Below, piece by piece: positions 1-10,516 of a stretch of DNA of 64,000 nucleotides. Position 1 is the stretch's first letter; each line of letters starts with the position of its first letter. The stretch lies in assembly GCF_001659605.2 (NCBI RefSeq), contig NC_035170.2, positions 12,442,502-12,506,501 of the forward strand, in the 5' to 3' direction. Origin of the DNA: Manihot esculenta. Its lineage: Eukaryota; Streptophyta; Magnoliopsida; Malpighiales; Euphorbiaceae. The notes below the pieces were generated by a model. The model made no database searches and was not told where the DNA came from. It worked only from the letters and a program-made list of their open reading frames with translations. The position numbers were made by a program, and so were the translations under genes.

Positions 1-68
1 TTAGGTAGAATAGGTGCAAATAAACATCAATAGGATCATGAAAATATGGGCTAAAATATGCTCTATCA
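1..68 (-). mobile_element. Terminus of an E-family LTR element (reverse), cut by window start
   Basis: This stretch is the reverse complement, with scattered mismatches, of the first ~65 bases of element E at 24,505-24,570. It ends in a TG/CA-type terminus at 68, directly before integrase coding sequence. The next five bases (ctcat, 69-73) are the expected target duplication, but the partner copy lies off-window. Any reading frame entered here runs into integrase only by accident. Confidence 0.75.
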
Positions 69-1315
69 CTCATAATGCCAGATACAGTGTTCTCCCTGGA
101 GCCACCAAAATGTATCAGGATCTGAAAAGAGTGTATTGGTGGCCAGCTATGAAAAGAGAAGTGGCACAGTTTGTGTCAGCCTGCGAGGTATGTCAAAGGG
201 TGAAGCTGGAACATCAGAAGCAAGCTGGAATGCTTAACCCATTGTCGATTCCAGAGTGGAAATGGGAGAATATAGCTATGGATTTCGTGGTGGGGTTACC
301 GGCAACGTCCAACAGATTGGACTCCATATGGGTGATTGTGGACAGACTGACCAAATCTGCTCACTTCATCCCTGTTAGGAGTGGCTATTCTGTGGACAAA
401 TTGGTGCAGGTATTTTTTGATGAAGTGGTCAGGCTGCATGGGGCTCTTGTTTCAATAGTGTCTGATAGAGGACCCCAGTTTACCTCCAGATTTTGGCGGA
501 GTCTGCAGAGTGCTATGGGTACCAGACTAGACTTCAGCACTGCTTTCCATCCTCAGACGGACGGACAATGAGAGAGGACCATCCAGACAATAGAAGATAT
601 GCTCAGAATGTGTGTGCTAGATTTTGGCGGTTCTTGGAGGCAGCATCTACCTTTGGTGGAGTTTGCCTACAATAACAGCTATCATGCTAGCATAGGGATG
701 GCTCCATATGAAGCTTTGTATGGAAGCAAGTGCAGGTCACCTGTCTGCTGGGAGGAAGTTGGAGAAAGGGCCTTGGCAGGGCCTGAACTAGTAGAGATCA
801 CCAGCAGAGTTGTACCAATTATCAGAGAAAGGATCAAGACTGCTGTGAGCAGGCAAAAGAGTTATGCAGATATCCGCAGAAGACAAGTAGAGTTTCAGGA
901 GGGGGATTTGGTATTGCTCAAGGTGTCTCCTATGAAAGGGGTGATTCGGTTTGGGAAGAAGGGTAAGTTAGCTCCACGGTACATCAGACCCTTTGAAATC
1001 TTGCAAAAGATCGGGAATGTATCGTACAAGTTGGACTTTCCTGCTTCAATGGAGAGAATCCATCCGGTTTTCCATGTTTCCATGTTACGAAAGTTCGTGT
1101 TAGATCCGGACAAGGTTCTTAGTGAGCCTGATGTGGAGATCCTTGGAGATCTCACCTATGTTGAGCAGCCAGTACGGATCCTAGACACACAGATCAAAAG
1201 GTTGAGGAACAAGGAAATCCCAATGGTGAAAGTCCTTTGGAATCACCACAACATCGAGGAGTGTACCTAGGAGACACGGGAGTCTATACTCCAGTAGTAC
1301 CCTCATCTCTTCTAA
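69..1315 (+). pseudogene. Element A: 3' part of gypsy pol (integrase, chromodomain-like tail), broken
   Basis: The frame encodes the C-terminal part of a Ty3/gypsy polyprotein. It opens in the integrase zinc region (HNARYSV..., CEVCQRVK), continues through the catalytic core ([19 protein letters not shown], then DGQ...ERT) and the GPY/F-type module (LAPRYIRPFEI), and ends in a chromodomain-like tail ([14 protein letters not shown]...). Three in-frame stops break it: TGA at 569-571 where homologues have Ser just before the catalytic Glu, TAG at 1,268-1,270 for Trp, and TAG at 1,295-1,297 for Gln. The normal stop is TAA at 1,313-1,315. The upstream part of the gene is separated by an E-family insertion at position 68. 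Its 3' LTR starts at 1,404. Confidence 0.92.
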
Positions 1316-1366
1316 GGTGAGTTTTATGTGTTTTGTATGTATGTTTATATTTTATGCTTGTTTGGT

Positions 1367-1403
1367 GAACATTCGGGGATGAATGTTCTTAAGGGGGGGA
1401 GAA
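1367..1403 (+). promoter_or_regulatory. Element A pre-PPT hairpin and polypurine tract
   Basis: An inverted repeat (gaacattcg / gaatgttc) at 1,367-1,388 is followed by a purine run (aaggggggagaa-like) abutting the LTR at 1,404. The purine tract is the plus-strand DNA synthesis primer in LTR retrotransposons. The same hairpin plus purine layout recurs in every gypsy 3' end in this window. Confidence 0.85.
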
Positions 1404-1646
1404 TGTAATACCCGGCTAGACTCCGGTATCAAAATTCCTACCGTCTGGTGGAATCTCGGATGTCGGAACCCTCTAGAAGGGTAAAATCATGTTTTTATAA
1501 AATGTTTTCATGTATTTTATGGTTAAGTAAGAAAGAAATTGAGTTTTGAATGAAAATGACCATAGAGGAAAATCCAGGTTCGGCCGCCGAACATGGTGGA
1601 GTTTTGGAGTCACCTTTGGCTTCCGAAGGTGGTCTGGCCAGCCACC

Positions 1647-1653
1647 TATAAAA
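1647..1653 (+). promoter_or_regulatory. Candidate TATA box of LTR A
   Basis: tataaaa lies about 245 bp into the LTR, in the context gccacctataaaaggcc. Equivalent sites occur in LTR C (12,360) and the M LTRs (54,319 and 61,962). This puts the probable RNA start near 1,680 and makes the rest of the LTR transcribed leader. Confidence 0.6.
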
Positions 1654-3416
1654 GGCCCCATGGCCGAAAATGGGCGAGTTTTCTCCCCTATTTTCGGTCA
1701 ACGGTGAGTCCATGCCCTCCCATGGTTGGTTTTGATGATTTTCCTCAAATCTTTCAAGTTTTAACGAGTTTTAACTTGGTTTTTGAAGTTTTTGGAGCTA
1801 AGATCAAGATTTGAAGCTTGGAGACCCCGGAGCTCTCTTCCTCCATTTCTCCAAGTTTAGGTCCCTCCCCTCTCAATCTTCAAGAGGTAAGAGTAGATCT
1901 TTAGCTCATTCCATGTTTTAAACAAGTTTTATGAGGTTTATGGGGTAGAAATGCATGTTTAGGTTAGTTGATTGTTGTTAGGGTTAATGTTGAGTTTATG
2001 GATAATGTATGTTGTATGAGTTGCCATATGTGTTGTTGTTGGGGTTTAGAAGAGTGTGAGACCCCTATATGCTTGTTTGCATGAGTATGCATGTTGTAGA
2101 ATAGCTAAATGCATGTTTGAAAGTTTTAGGAGGCAAAATGTAATACCCGGCTAGAATCCGGCACCGGAATTTCTGTTGTCTGGTGGAATTCGGGGTGTTG
2201 GGATTCTATAGAAGGGTAGGAGTTATGTTTTCTACATGTTATGATGTGTTTTCTGGTTTACATTCGATAGTTTTGAGTTGAAATGAACCAAGGCAGAGGA
2301 GCCAAGTTCGGCCGCCGAAGGTAAGTTCGGCCGCCGAAAGTGCTCAAGGTTTGGTTTCCGAAGGTCAAGTTCGGCCCCCGAACGTTGCCTGGTCTTGCAT
2401 GTGATTGGGCAGCCAAAGATGAGTCGGCCAGCCAGCTGAGTCATGGTTTTTGACAGATGTTGGCCTCAGATTCTTGCCCTGGAACAGGCCACGTCTCTAT
2501 GACTCATCTATACATCTTGTGGGTAATCATACAGAAGCTTGAGGTGCTTGCAAAGTTGTTGAGAGTTGAGAGAAACTAAAGTTAAGTTTTTGAGAGGTTG
2601 AGCCGTTTTCCCTTGTTCAGAACGTGCATCTTCCTGTTTTCAAAGGTAAGGGAAGATTTCGAACCTGTTTATATGTTTTCGGACGGGTTTATGGGGAGAA
2701 AGGAAGGAGATGCATGTTTAGGTTAATAAGGGAGTTTTGATGTTTTATATGTATGTATACATGTTTATGTGTTATATTTGTTTTGTTGTTTGGGGTGATT
2801 AGGTAGGTTTGGACCCCTTTGTTCATATACTCGAGTATATGTGTGTTGAGGAGGTGAAGTATGCATGATTGGAGAGATTGAAGGGAAGGAGGAGATGGTT
2901 TGCCGTTGAAGCTGAGTTCTGGATGAACTCAGGTTCGGCAGCCGAAGGTTCATTCGGCCGCCGAACCTCTTGCATGGTGGCTTGGCTGCCACAGCTTGTT
3001 TTGCATGTTCGGCTCTGTTTGGGGGATTCGGCCGCCGAAGGTGCCGCCGAAGGGGTGAGACTTTCGTCTCTGGAGTGAGCTTTGGCCCCCGAAGCTTGCC
3101 CCCGAAAGGGTTCGGCCGCCGAAGATTGAGATTCGGCCGCCGAAGGTGCTTGAGGTTCGTCTCTGGAGAGGACATTCGGCCGCCGAACCTGCCGCCGAAA
3201 GTGTCCTGTCCAGCTTTCTTTTGCATGCTTTGCATGGATAGTTGAGTGAGTTTCAGGGGATTCTTGGGGAAGTTTAAGAGAGTTATTCTACGCTTGTTTG
3301 GTCCCTTATGTGAGTCCATCTGTATAGGTACAGACCAGAGGAACCAGAGAGAGCAGCAGTGAGTACTGCTCCAGAGGTTCAGAGCCTGCAGAGTCAGTCA
3401 GTCCAGATAGCCAGAG

Positions 3417-3933
3417 GTGAGTGGAACTAAACTTATGACTTTTAATTGAACCACAAACTGCTTTTAGTATATCTCATGCATCATGTTTATGCCATAGGTT
3501 GATTGCATTAGTATTCACGAATATGTTGCATTGCATCGTTATTTGGTGATGTGAGTGAATGCTGAATGATCCAATAGTCGCAGACAGGAAGTCCAGGAGC
3601 CTTTGACTACGCCCTGGCAAGTATAGAGAAGTCCAGGAGCCTTTGACTACGCCCTGGCAGGTATATAGTAAAGTCCAGGAGCCTTTGACTACGCCCTGGC
3701 AATGGTAAGTACAATGGTGTTATATACACATATACATATATGACAGGAAGTCCAGGAGCCTTTGACTACGCCCTGGCACAGAGTTACTGGGACTATGTGG
3801 TGACAGGTTTACTCTTGATGTGAAATGTTTGTGTTATGACGCATTCCATGAGATCATATTTTACTGAGATATTTTACTGTTCTACTCACTGGGCTATAGA
3901 GCTCATCCCACTCCCTTAACCCCAGTTTTGCAG
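3417..3933 (+). other. Candidate leader intron inside LTR B
   Basis: A donor-like ccagag/gtgagt starts at 3,417. An acceptor-like end at 3,933 follows ctactcactgggc (branch-site-like ctcac) and a pyrimidine-rich ctcccttaaccccagttttgcag. The same donor and acceptor appear at matching places in all the well-preserved gypsy LTRs here, both subfamilies. The interval contains the minisatellite and the conserved cacgaatatg block. Splicing is inferred from sequence only. Confidence 0.45.
3588..3778 (+). repeat. LTR B minisatellite: four 31-bp hairpin units
   Basis: Four near-identical units start at about 3,588, 3,628, 3,670 and 3,747. Each begins gaagtccagg and ends cgccctggc. The ends of each unit are complementary (CCAGG with CCTGG, then GC with GC around a bulged A), so each unit can fold as a short stem-loop. 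Homologous arrays occur at about 40,208-40,400, 42,690-42,880 (reverse) and 51,412-51,600. Confidence 0.88.
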
Positions 3934-4380
3934 GTTCAGTGTACAGTGTACAGGGACAGTCCAGCAGAGGTCAGAGAAAGAGTAAAGAGATCTGTAATAG
4001 CTTAGAGTGGACATGTAATCTTAAAGAGATGTAATAGTTGTTGCTTGACCTAGTGATGTATGTTTTGTACATGATCTGTATATGTCTATATGTTTTCCTG
4101 TATGTGAAAACCAGGCTTAACAGGTATGAGTTACCCATCTAGAGCAAACTCTAGTCAGGGATACAGAGTACAGAGTACATGAGTACAGAGTACAGAGAGA
4201 GTGCATGCACAGGTTAAGCCGTGGTTCAGAAAAGAATTTTATTTTCACAAAAAAATGTATGATCATGTATAAGGTTTACAGGTACACAACGAGTATAGCA
4301 GGCTTGCTACGGGTTCTGGCGGCCTTAAGCCGACCTGAATCCTAGCGCCGGTGACGGTCCTTTTTGGGGTCGTTACAGAT

Positions 4381-4392
4381 TGGTATCAGAGC
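4381..4392 (+). promoter_or_regulatory. Primer-binding site of element B (tRNA-iMet)
   Basis: TGGTATCAGAGC starts three bases after the LTR end and is complementary to the 3' end of plant initiator tRNA-Met. This is the usual minus-strand primer site of plant LTR retrotransposons. The same 12-mer occurs at 56,288 and, reversed, at 20,841 and 31,608. Confidence 0.95.
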
Positions 4393-4599
4393 CCTAGGTT
4401 CACATGATCGGACCTATAGAGACAGTGTTGGGCTCAGACAGGTTTAGAAGTGGTCAAGCACAATAGGAAATCATGTCCACTAGGATAGGGTCTTGAGTCC
4501 TATCTGCTATGATATGCCATGAGTGTTGTATGTATATGATTGATATGTGATGTTTATGTGCTAAAGTGGTATGTTATATGTTGTGTTTCCAGAGTAAAG

Positions 4600-7500
4600 A
4601 TGCGAGGAACTCGTCGATCAGCTCGATTGACTGGAGTCCCACCAGAGAATGAGAGATCAGCTGCTCGTCCTCCTGCATTGCCAAGGGCAAGGTCTCAGAG
4701 ATCTAGCAGGGAAGGTACGTCCATAGACCCTCGAAGGTCTGTTGACGAGAGCAGAAGAGGAACAGCGAGAGGAGGAAGATCAAAGGAAGCTATGGAGATT
4801 GACCAGTCGAGAGATTGCAGCATGGGTATAGGCAGTTTTGAGGAAGGTATGGGAGAGTCGCAGGGAGGTGCTCAGACCTCAGGTTTTGGCTATCCAGAGT
4901 ACCCGATGGGAGGTATGTCGGAGTACTCGAGTTTTGTGCCATATCCTCCTTACATGCCGTATATGCCTTATCCTCCTTATTATCCACCATACCCTATGTA
5001 TCCATCTTCCCCTACCCATCCAAGTGCAGCACACCTAGAGCCAAATGAACCAGTACTACCACCAGAACCAATAGCCCCTGTTGTTGACAGACATGAACCT
5101 AGCTCATCTGGAGGTAAAGTCCAAATGACGGAGTACTTGAAATTGGATGCTCCTAAATACAATACGGGAGATGATCCATTTGATTACCTCAGAGCAGTTA
5201 GGATGATAACCAGTGAATTGGGAGCAGATGATAGGAGAGCCATTGAGATGGCGGGGTTTACACTAAAATGCAAGAAAGCCAGAGAATGGTTTAAGAATTA
5301 TGTGGAGCCTAGAATGGACAGTATGTCATGGGGAGAGTTCGCCAATGAGTTTGCAGGGTGGGCTTTTCCTGACAGTTCGAGAGAGATGAAAGTAATTGAA
5401 TTTGAACAGTTGAGACAGACAGATGAGATGAGTGTTGATGAATACACAGATAAGTTCCTGGATCTGCTTCAGTACGTGGGTCAAGCCTATGATACTGATC
5501 AGAAGAAAGCAAGAAGATATACGATGAGATTGCATCCCAGGTATGCTTCCTTGATTCTTCCAGCAGAAAAGGAGAGTTTCCATACCATCGTAGACGCAGC
5601 CAGGAAAATGGAAGCTAGTGCCAATATTCAGAAACAGTCAAAGGCACAGGCTTCGGGTTCTAAAGCCCCCACACCAAGCAGTAAAAGATGGGATAGAGCA
5701 AAAGGAACGAAGAGTAAGTTCTGGAGTAAAGTCAAGTCAGGTCTGGGAATAGGTAGTGGCTCAAGCTCTGGCACAGCTCCAATCTGCAGACGATGTGGAA
5801 AACCACATGGAGGAGTTTGTCGGTTGGGATCTACAGCTTGTTTTCGATGTGGACAGGAAGGGCATATTGCTCGGGATTGTCCGCAGATGACTTTTGCACC
5901 ATCCCAGCAGATGAGTTCAGGCAGTGTGGTACAGCCAGTTGTACGGCCAGCAGCTCCAGTCATGCCTCAGACTAGTGGCAGAGGTAGAGGGAGAGGGGCA
6001 GCCTCTACTTCAGCAGCAGGTTCCCGAGGTGGAAATCCGGTAGCCCCAGCACGGATTTTCACAGTGACACAGGAGGAGGCTAACACGTCGAACACAGTGG
6101 TGTCAGGTAATCTCATCATTGGGTGTTCAGATGTGTATGCTTTGATGGACCCCGGTGCTTCTCATTCCTTTGTTGCGTCGAGAGCCATAGAGAGATTGGG
6201 TTTGATCAGTTCTGAGTTAGAGTATCCTCTCTGGGTCAGTGGACCTAGATGTGACCCATCAGTGGCAGTGTCAGTCTGTCGTTTCAGTCCAGTGTTCATA
6301 GAGGGTAGATGCCTTCCAGCTGACCTTGTGGTTCTAGATTTGACGGATTTTGATGTCATTCTAGGGATGGATTGGTTATCTACATATAGTGCTACGTTGG
6401 ACTGTAGAGAGAAGCTAGTGAGTCTCAGAGACCAGGATGGGTCAGAGTGTGTCTTCAGAGGAGACAGGAGAGGTACACCCAGAGGTATGATTTCAGCCCT
6501 TCAGGCTCGTCGTTTGCTTAGGAGGGGTTGTCAGGGGTTTCTAGCTCATGTGAGAGAGCTAGACAGTCAGGTGAGGGAACCAGCCACAGTACCAGTAGTC
6601 CGAGAGTTTCTCGATGTGTTCCCAGACGATTTGCCAGGACTACCACCTGATAGGGAGATAGGGTTTGAAATTGAATTGCTGCCAGGTACCAGACCTATCT
6701 CTATTCCTCCCTACAGGATGGCGCCAACTGAGTTAACAGAGTTGAAAGAACAGTTGCAGGACTTGGTAGATAAGGGTTTCATCCGCCCTAGTACCTCACC
6801 TTGGGGTGCTCCAGTGCTTTTTGTCAGAAAGAAGGATGGATCCCTCAGACTTTGTATCGACTACAGACAGTTGAACAAGGTCACTATCAAGAATAGGTAT
6901 CCCTTACCTCGGATTGATGATCTATTTGACCAGCTAGCTGGAGCAGGTTGTTTCTCGAAAATAGATCTGAGATCTGGGTATCATCAGTTGAGAGTCAGAG
7001 AGGCAGATGTGCCTAAGACAGCTTTCCGGACCAGATATGGGCATTATGAGTTCTTAGTGATGCCGTTCGGGTTGACTAACGCCCCTGCAGCATTTATGGA
7101 TCTCATGAACAGGGTATTCAGTGAGTTTCTGGATCACTTTGTCATTGTGTTTATCGATGATATCTTAGTGTATTCCAGAGATGCAGAGGAACATGCCCAG
7201 CATCTGAGGATCATTTTGCAGACACTGAGAGAGCATGGTTTGTATGCCAAATTCTCGAAGTGTGAGTTTTGGTTGCGGAGCATTGCCTTCTTGGGACATG
7301 TGGTATCAGCAGAGGGTATTGAGGTAGACCCCAAGAAGATAGAGGCTGTAGCTAACTGGCCCAGACCCACGACAATGACTGAGATTAAAAGCTTTCTGGG
7401 ACTGGCAGGTTACTACAGGAGGTTCGTTCAGAACTTCTCAAAGATAGCAGCTCCTATGACCAAATTGACTCAGAAGAACCAGAAGTTTATCTGGTCAGAC

Positions 7501-9492
7501 CAGTGTGAAGAGAGCTTTGAGGAGCTCAAGCAGAGATTGACCACAGCACCAGTGTTAGCTCTGCCTGTGAGTCATGAGGATTTCACAGTGTTCTGTGATG
7601 CATCTCGAGTGGGATTGGGTTGTGTATTGATGCAGAGTGATAGGGTAATAGCTTATGCTTCTAGACAGTTGAAGAAGCACGAGTTGAATTACCCGACCCA
7701 TGATCTAGAGATGGCAGCCGTTATCTTTGCACTTAAGATGTGGCGGCATTACCTCTACGGGGTTAAATGCGAGATCTTCACCGATCATAAGAGTTTACAG
7801 TACATCTTAAGTCAGAGAGAGCTGAATTTGCGGCAGAGAAGATGGGTAGAATTGCTCAGTGATTATGATTGTAAGATCCAGTATCATCCGGGTAAGGCGA
7901 ATGTTGTAGCAGACGCCCTCAGCCGGAAGTCACTAGGCAGTTTATCCCATATAGCAGCAGAGCGGAGACCAGTTGTGATGGAACTTTATAAGCTATTTGA
8001 CGAGGGATTACAGCTAGAGTTGTCTGGTACAGGTGCGTTGATAGCACAGATGAGAGTGACACCTGTGTTTCTGGAGCAGATAGCTCAGAGACAGCATGAG
8101 GACCCTGAGTTGATGAAAATTGCCAGGACTGTTCAGTCAGGCAATAGTGCAGAGTTCAGATTTGACAGCAAAGGGATCCTTCGCTATGGGAGTCGACTTT
8201 GTGTACCAGATAGGGGCAGTGTGAAGGAAGACATTATGAGGGAAGCTCATAATGCGAGGTATAGTGTTCACCCAGGAGCCACCAAGATGTATCAGGATCT
8301 GAAAAGGGTCTATTGGTGGCCAGCCATGAAGAAAGAGGTGGCGCAGTTCGTGACAGCTTGTGAGGTTTGTCAGAGGGTGAAATTAGAGCATCAGAAACCA
8401 GCCGGAATGCTTAACCCATTACCGATTCCAGAGTGGAAATGGGAGAACATAGCCATGGATTTTGTAGTGGGTTTACCAGTAGCGGCCAACAGGATAGACT
8501 CGATATGGGTGATTGTGGACAGACTCACGAAATCTGCTCATTTTCTTCCAGTGCGGAGTAACTATTCTGTGGATAAGTTGGCACAGGTCTATCTGGATGA
8601 GATAGTGAGATTACATGGAGTTCCAGTGTCTATAGTTTCAGACAGAGGACCTCAGTTTACCTCCCGCTTTTGGCGGAGTCTGCAAAGTGCGATGGGCACG
8701 AGATTGGATTTTAGTACTGCTTTCCACCCACAGACTGATGGACAGTCAGAAAGGACCATCCAAACCATAGAGGATATGCTTCGCCTCTGTGTGTTAGACT
8801 TTGGCGGTTCTTGGAGGCAGCATCTACCTTTGGTGGAGTTTGCCTACAATAACAGTCATCATGCGAGCATCGGGATGGCTCCTTATGAAGCTTTGTATGG
8901 GAGGAAGTGCAGATCCCCTGTGTGCTGGGAAGAGGTAGGAGAGAAAGCTCTTGCAGGGCCAGAGTTAGTAGACATTACCAGTAAAATGGTGCCCATGATC
9001 AGAGAGAGAATCAGAACAGCTCAGAGTAGACAGAAAAGTTATGCAGACGTTCGCAGAAAGCAGTTAGAGTTTCAAAAGGGTAATTGGGTATTGCTGAAAG
9101 TGTCTCCAATGAAAGGAGTGGTTCGTTTTGGAAAGAAAGGTAAATTGGCTCCACGGTACATTGGACCCTTTGAGGTGTTGCAGAGGATCGGAAATGTGTC
9201 GTATAAGCTGGATTTACCTGCTTCTATGGAGAGAATTCACCCGGTATTTCATGTTTCTATGCTACGACAGTTTGTGTCAGATCCGAATCAGGTTCTGAGT
9301 GAGCCTGAGGTGGAGATTCAGACAGATCTCACCTATATAGAGCAGCCAGTGCGGATTCTGGACACGCAGATCAGACAGCTAAGGAACAAGGAGATTCCGA
9401 TGGTGAAAGTTCTATGGAACCACCATAATCTAGAAGAGTGCACCTGGGAGACGCGGGAGTCTATGCTCCAGCAGTATCCACATCTGTTTTGA
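4600..9492 (+). CDS. gag-pol: Element B gag-pol polyprotein, intact (1,630 aa)
   Basis: This is a single uninterrupted frame. Gag has a Pro/Tyr-rich linker, then a capsid-like region (about residues 165-360), then two zinc knuckles: [12 protein letters not shown] (~395) and the canonical [14 protein letters not shown] (~414). Protease has DPGASHSF (~517). Reverse transcriptase has [10 protein letters not shown] with the catalytic Asp pair at ~853-854. RNase H starts at FCDAS (~1,000). Integrase has the His/Cys region (His ~1,217, CEVCQRVK) and a D-D35-E core at about Asp1287, Asp1348 and Glu1384. The C-terminus has a GPY/F-like motif and a chromodomain-like segment ending YPHLF. I chose the ATG at 4,600 because elements F, G and M also start MRGTRRS; an in-frame ATG at 4,540 lies before a probable splice acceptor (AG at 4,592). 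All catalytic motifs I looked for are present. Confidence 0.96.
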   Translation: MRGTRRSARLTGVPPENERSAARPPALPRARSQRSSREGTSIDPRRSVDESRRGTARGGRSKEAMEIDQSRDCSMGIGSFEEGMGESQGGAQTSGFGYPEYPMGGMSEYSSFVPYPPYMPYMPYPPYYPPYPMYPSSPTHPSAAHLEPNEPVLPPEPIAPVVDRHEPSSSGGKVQMTEYLKLDAPKYNTGDDPFDYLRAVRMITSELGADDRRAIEMAGFTLKCKKAREWFKNYVEPRMDSMSWGEFANEFAGWAFPDSSREMKVIEFEQLRQTDEMSVDEYTDKFLDLLQYVGQAYDTDQKKARRYTMRLHPRYASLILPAEKESFHTIVDAARKMEASANIQKQSKAQASGSKAPTPSSKRWDRAKGTKSKFWSKVKSGLGIGSGSSSGTAPICRRCGKPHGGVCRLGSTACFRCGQEGHIARDCPQMTFAPSQQMSSGSVVQPVVRPAAPVMPQTSGRGRGRGAASTSAAGSRGGNPVAPARIFTVTQEEANTSNTVVSGNLIIGCSDVYALMDPGASHSFVASRAIERLGLISSELEYPLWVSGPRCDPSVAVSVCRFSPVFIEGRCLPADLVVLDLTDFDVILGMDWLSTYSATLDCREKLVSLRDQDGSECVFRGDRRGTPRGMISALQARRLLRRGCQGFLAHVRELDSQVREPATVPVVREFLDVFPDDLPGLPPDREIGFEIELLPGTRPISIPPYRMAPTELTELKEQLQDLVDKGFIRPSTSPWGAPVLFVRKKDGSLRLCIDYRQLNKVTIKNRYPLPRIDDLFDQLAGAGCFSKIDLRSGYHQLRVREADVPKTAFRTRYGHYEFLVMPFGLTNAPAAFMDLMNRVFSEFLDHFVIVFIDDILVYSRDAEEHAQHLRIILQTLREHGLYAKFSKCEFWLRSIAFLGHVVSAEGIEVDPKKIEAVANWPRPTTMTEIKSFLGLAGYYRRFVQNFSKIAAPMTKLTQKNQKFIWSDQCEESFEELKQRLTTAPVLALPVSHEDFTVFCDASRVGLGCVLMQSDRVIAYASRQLKKHELNYPTHDLEMAAVIFALKMWRHYLYGVKCEIFTDHKSLQYILSQRELNLRQRRWVELLSDYDCKIQYHPGKANVVADALSRKSLGSLSHIAAERRPVVMELYKLFDEGLQLELSGTGALIAQMRVTPVFLEQIAQRQHEDPELMKIARTVQSGNSAEFRFDSKGILRYGSRLCVPDRGSVKEDIMREAHNARYSVHPGATKMYQDLKRVYWWPAMKKEVAQFVTACEVCQRVKLEHQKPAGMLNPLPIPEWKWENIAMDFVVGLPVAANRIDSIWVIVDRLTKSAHFLPVRSNYSVDKLAQVYLDEIVRLHGVPVSIVSDRGPQFTSRFWRSLQSAMGTRLDFSTAFHPQTDGQSERTIQTIEDMLRLCVLDFGGSWRQHLPLVEFAYNNSHHASIGMAPYEALYGRKCRSPVCWEEVGEKALAGPELVDITSKMVPMIRERIRTAQSRQKSYADVRRKQLEFQKGNWVLLKVSPMKGVVRFGKKGKLAPRYIGPFEVLQRIGNVSYKLDLPASMERIHPVFHVSMLRQFVSDPNQVLSEPEVEIQTDLTYIEQPVRILDTQIRQLRNKEIPMVKVLWNHHNLEECTWETRESMLQQYPHLF

Positions 9493-9534
9493 GGTTCGTT
9501 TCCTCCTTGTGTTTTATTTTTGTTGTTTTTTTAG

Positions 9535-9571
9535 GACCATTCGAGGACGAATGTTCTTAAGGAGGGGAGAA
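9535..9571 (+). promoter_or_regulatory. Element B pre-PPT hairpin and polypurine tract
   Basis: An inverted repeat at 9,535-9,556 (attcg, loop agga, cgaat core) is followed by aaggaggggagaa touching the LTR at 9,572. It is the plus-strand primer site of the element. Confidence 0.88.
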
Positions 9572-10516
9572 TGTAATACCCGGCTAGAATCCGGCACCGG
9601 AATTTCTGTTGTCTGGTGGAATTCGGGGTGTTGGGATTCTATAGAAGGGTAGGAGTTATGTTTTCTACATGTTATGATGTGTTTTCTGGTTTACATTCAA
9701 TAGTTTTGAGTTGAAATGAACCAAGGCAGAGGAGCCAAGTTCGGCCGCCGAAGGTAAGTTCGGCCGCCGAAAGTGCTCAAGGTTTGGTTTCCGAAGGTCA
9801 AGTTCGGCCCCCGAACGTTGCCTGGTCTTGCATGTGATTGGGCAGCCAAAGATGAGTCGGCCAGCCAGCTGAGTCATGGTTTTTAACAGATGTTGGCCTC
9901 AGATTCTTGCCCTGGAACAGGCCACGTCTCTATGACTCATCTATACATCTTGTGGGTAATCATACAGAAGCTTGAGGTGCTTGCAAAGTTGTTGAGAGTT
10001 GAGAGAAACTAAAGTTAAGTTTTTGAGAGGTTGAGCCGTTTTCCCTTGTTCAGAACGTGCATCTTCCTGTTTTCAAAGGTAAGGGAAGATTTCGAACCTG
10101 TTTATATGTTTTCGGACGGGTTTATGGGGAGAAAGGAAGGAGATGCATGTTTAGGTTGCGCCTTTTTATGTAATAGCCCGGCCCCGTACGACCGGCCCTG
10201 TTACCGCTCACAGCCCGTTACCTCCTCCGGGGCGGCCACTGTGAGCAGCTCTTAACATCCCTTCACCCTCACGGGTTCCAGGCAGGATTTGTCCCTCGGG
10301 GGAGCCATTACGGCCCGCCCTAGCCCGAGTGGATTTGGCCCAAATTTCCCTTTGGAAATTAGGTCGCCTCCCCCACTGCTCGAACCCTTGACCTCCCACT
10401 TTAAGGGAATAGTCTGGTGAGAGTGAGTACCAATTGTTCCATTTGCTACGGGTTCTGGCGGCCTTAAGCCGACCTGAATCCTAGCGCCGGTGACGGTCCT
10501 TTTTGGGGTCGTTACA
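9572..10516 (+). repeat. 3' LTR of element B, middle replaced by a SINE-like repeat
   Basis: 9,572-10,157 matches 2,139-2,724 with two differences. 10,443-10,516 matches the last 74 bp of the 5' LTR. The equivalent of 2,725-4,303 (about 1.58 kb) is missing, and SINE-like copy S1 occupies the gap. The loss removes the minisatellite and intron-like block. The U3 part and the terminal bases remain. Confidence 0.93.
10158..10442 (-). mobile_element. SINE-like repeat S1 (reverse)
   Basis: A reverse copy of the tRNA-derived repeat described at 46,057. It starts at gcgccttttta, the half-site of the palindrome centre seen at 46,340, which suggests it was once one arm of a head-to-head pair. No target duplication can be seen because both flanks are different parts of a deleted LTR. 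Confidence 0.8.

Larger units (their letters stand above)
2139..4377 (+). repeat. 5' LTR of element B
   Basis: The LTR is 2,239 bp, with tgtaatacccggctagaatc at the start and tcgttaca at the end. It holds two clusters of TTCGGC-N-GCCGAA palindromes (about 2,310-2,400 and 2,935-3,205), an intron-like block (3,417-3,933) containing a four-unit minisatellite, and the conserved block cacgaatatg...gcattgcat near 3,517. The TATA box seen in subfamily A/C/M is absent at the same place; a weaker tctatacatc lies near 2,507. Confidence 0.93.
2139..10516 (+). mobile_element. Element B: complete Ty3/gypsy chromovirus (Tekay/Del-like)
   Basis: Element B has a 5' LTR (2,139-4,377), tRNA-iMet primer-binding site (4,381-4,392), one gag-pol ORF (4,600-9,492), polypurine tract (about 9,559-9,571) and 3' LTR (9,572-10,516). 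It is bounded by the 5-bp TSD caaaa. Over the roughly 660 LTR bases that can be compared I see only two differences, so insertion was recent. The 3' LTR has lost about 1.58 kb, replaced by a SINE-like repeat (10,158-10,442). The long LTRs, chromodomain-like C-terminus and RILDTQI...RNKEIP motif fit the Tekay/Del clade; the clade name is inference. Confidence 0.93.

Noticed and set aside
14..68. N-terminal start of the integrase frame at position 14
   Set aside because: These bases belong to the inserted E-family element; the frame continues into integrase by chance.
2765..3319. Long Arg/Pro/Ser-rich open frames in LTRs (also 10,481-11,080, 22,711-23,241, 43,230-43,613, 53,252-53,642, 62,284-62,788)
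   Set aside because: They occur on both strands at the same place in every LTR and are generated by TTCGGC palindrome repeats, which lack stop codons. No start context, family match or conservation of frame.
3588..3778. CRISPR-like array
   Set aside because: Regular repeats with short spacers, but the spacers are similar LTR sequence, the unit is part of a eukaryotic retrotransposon LTR, and no cas genes exist.
4540..4599. Upstream in-frame ATG for B gag-pol
   Set aside because: The 20 extra residues are not shared with F, G or M and overlap a probable splice acceptor. The conserved start is at 4,600.
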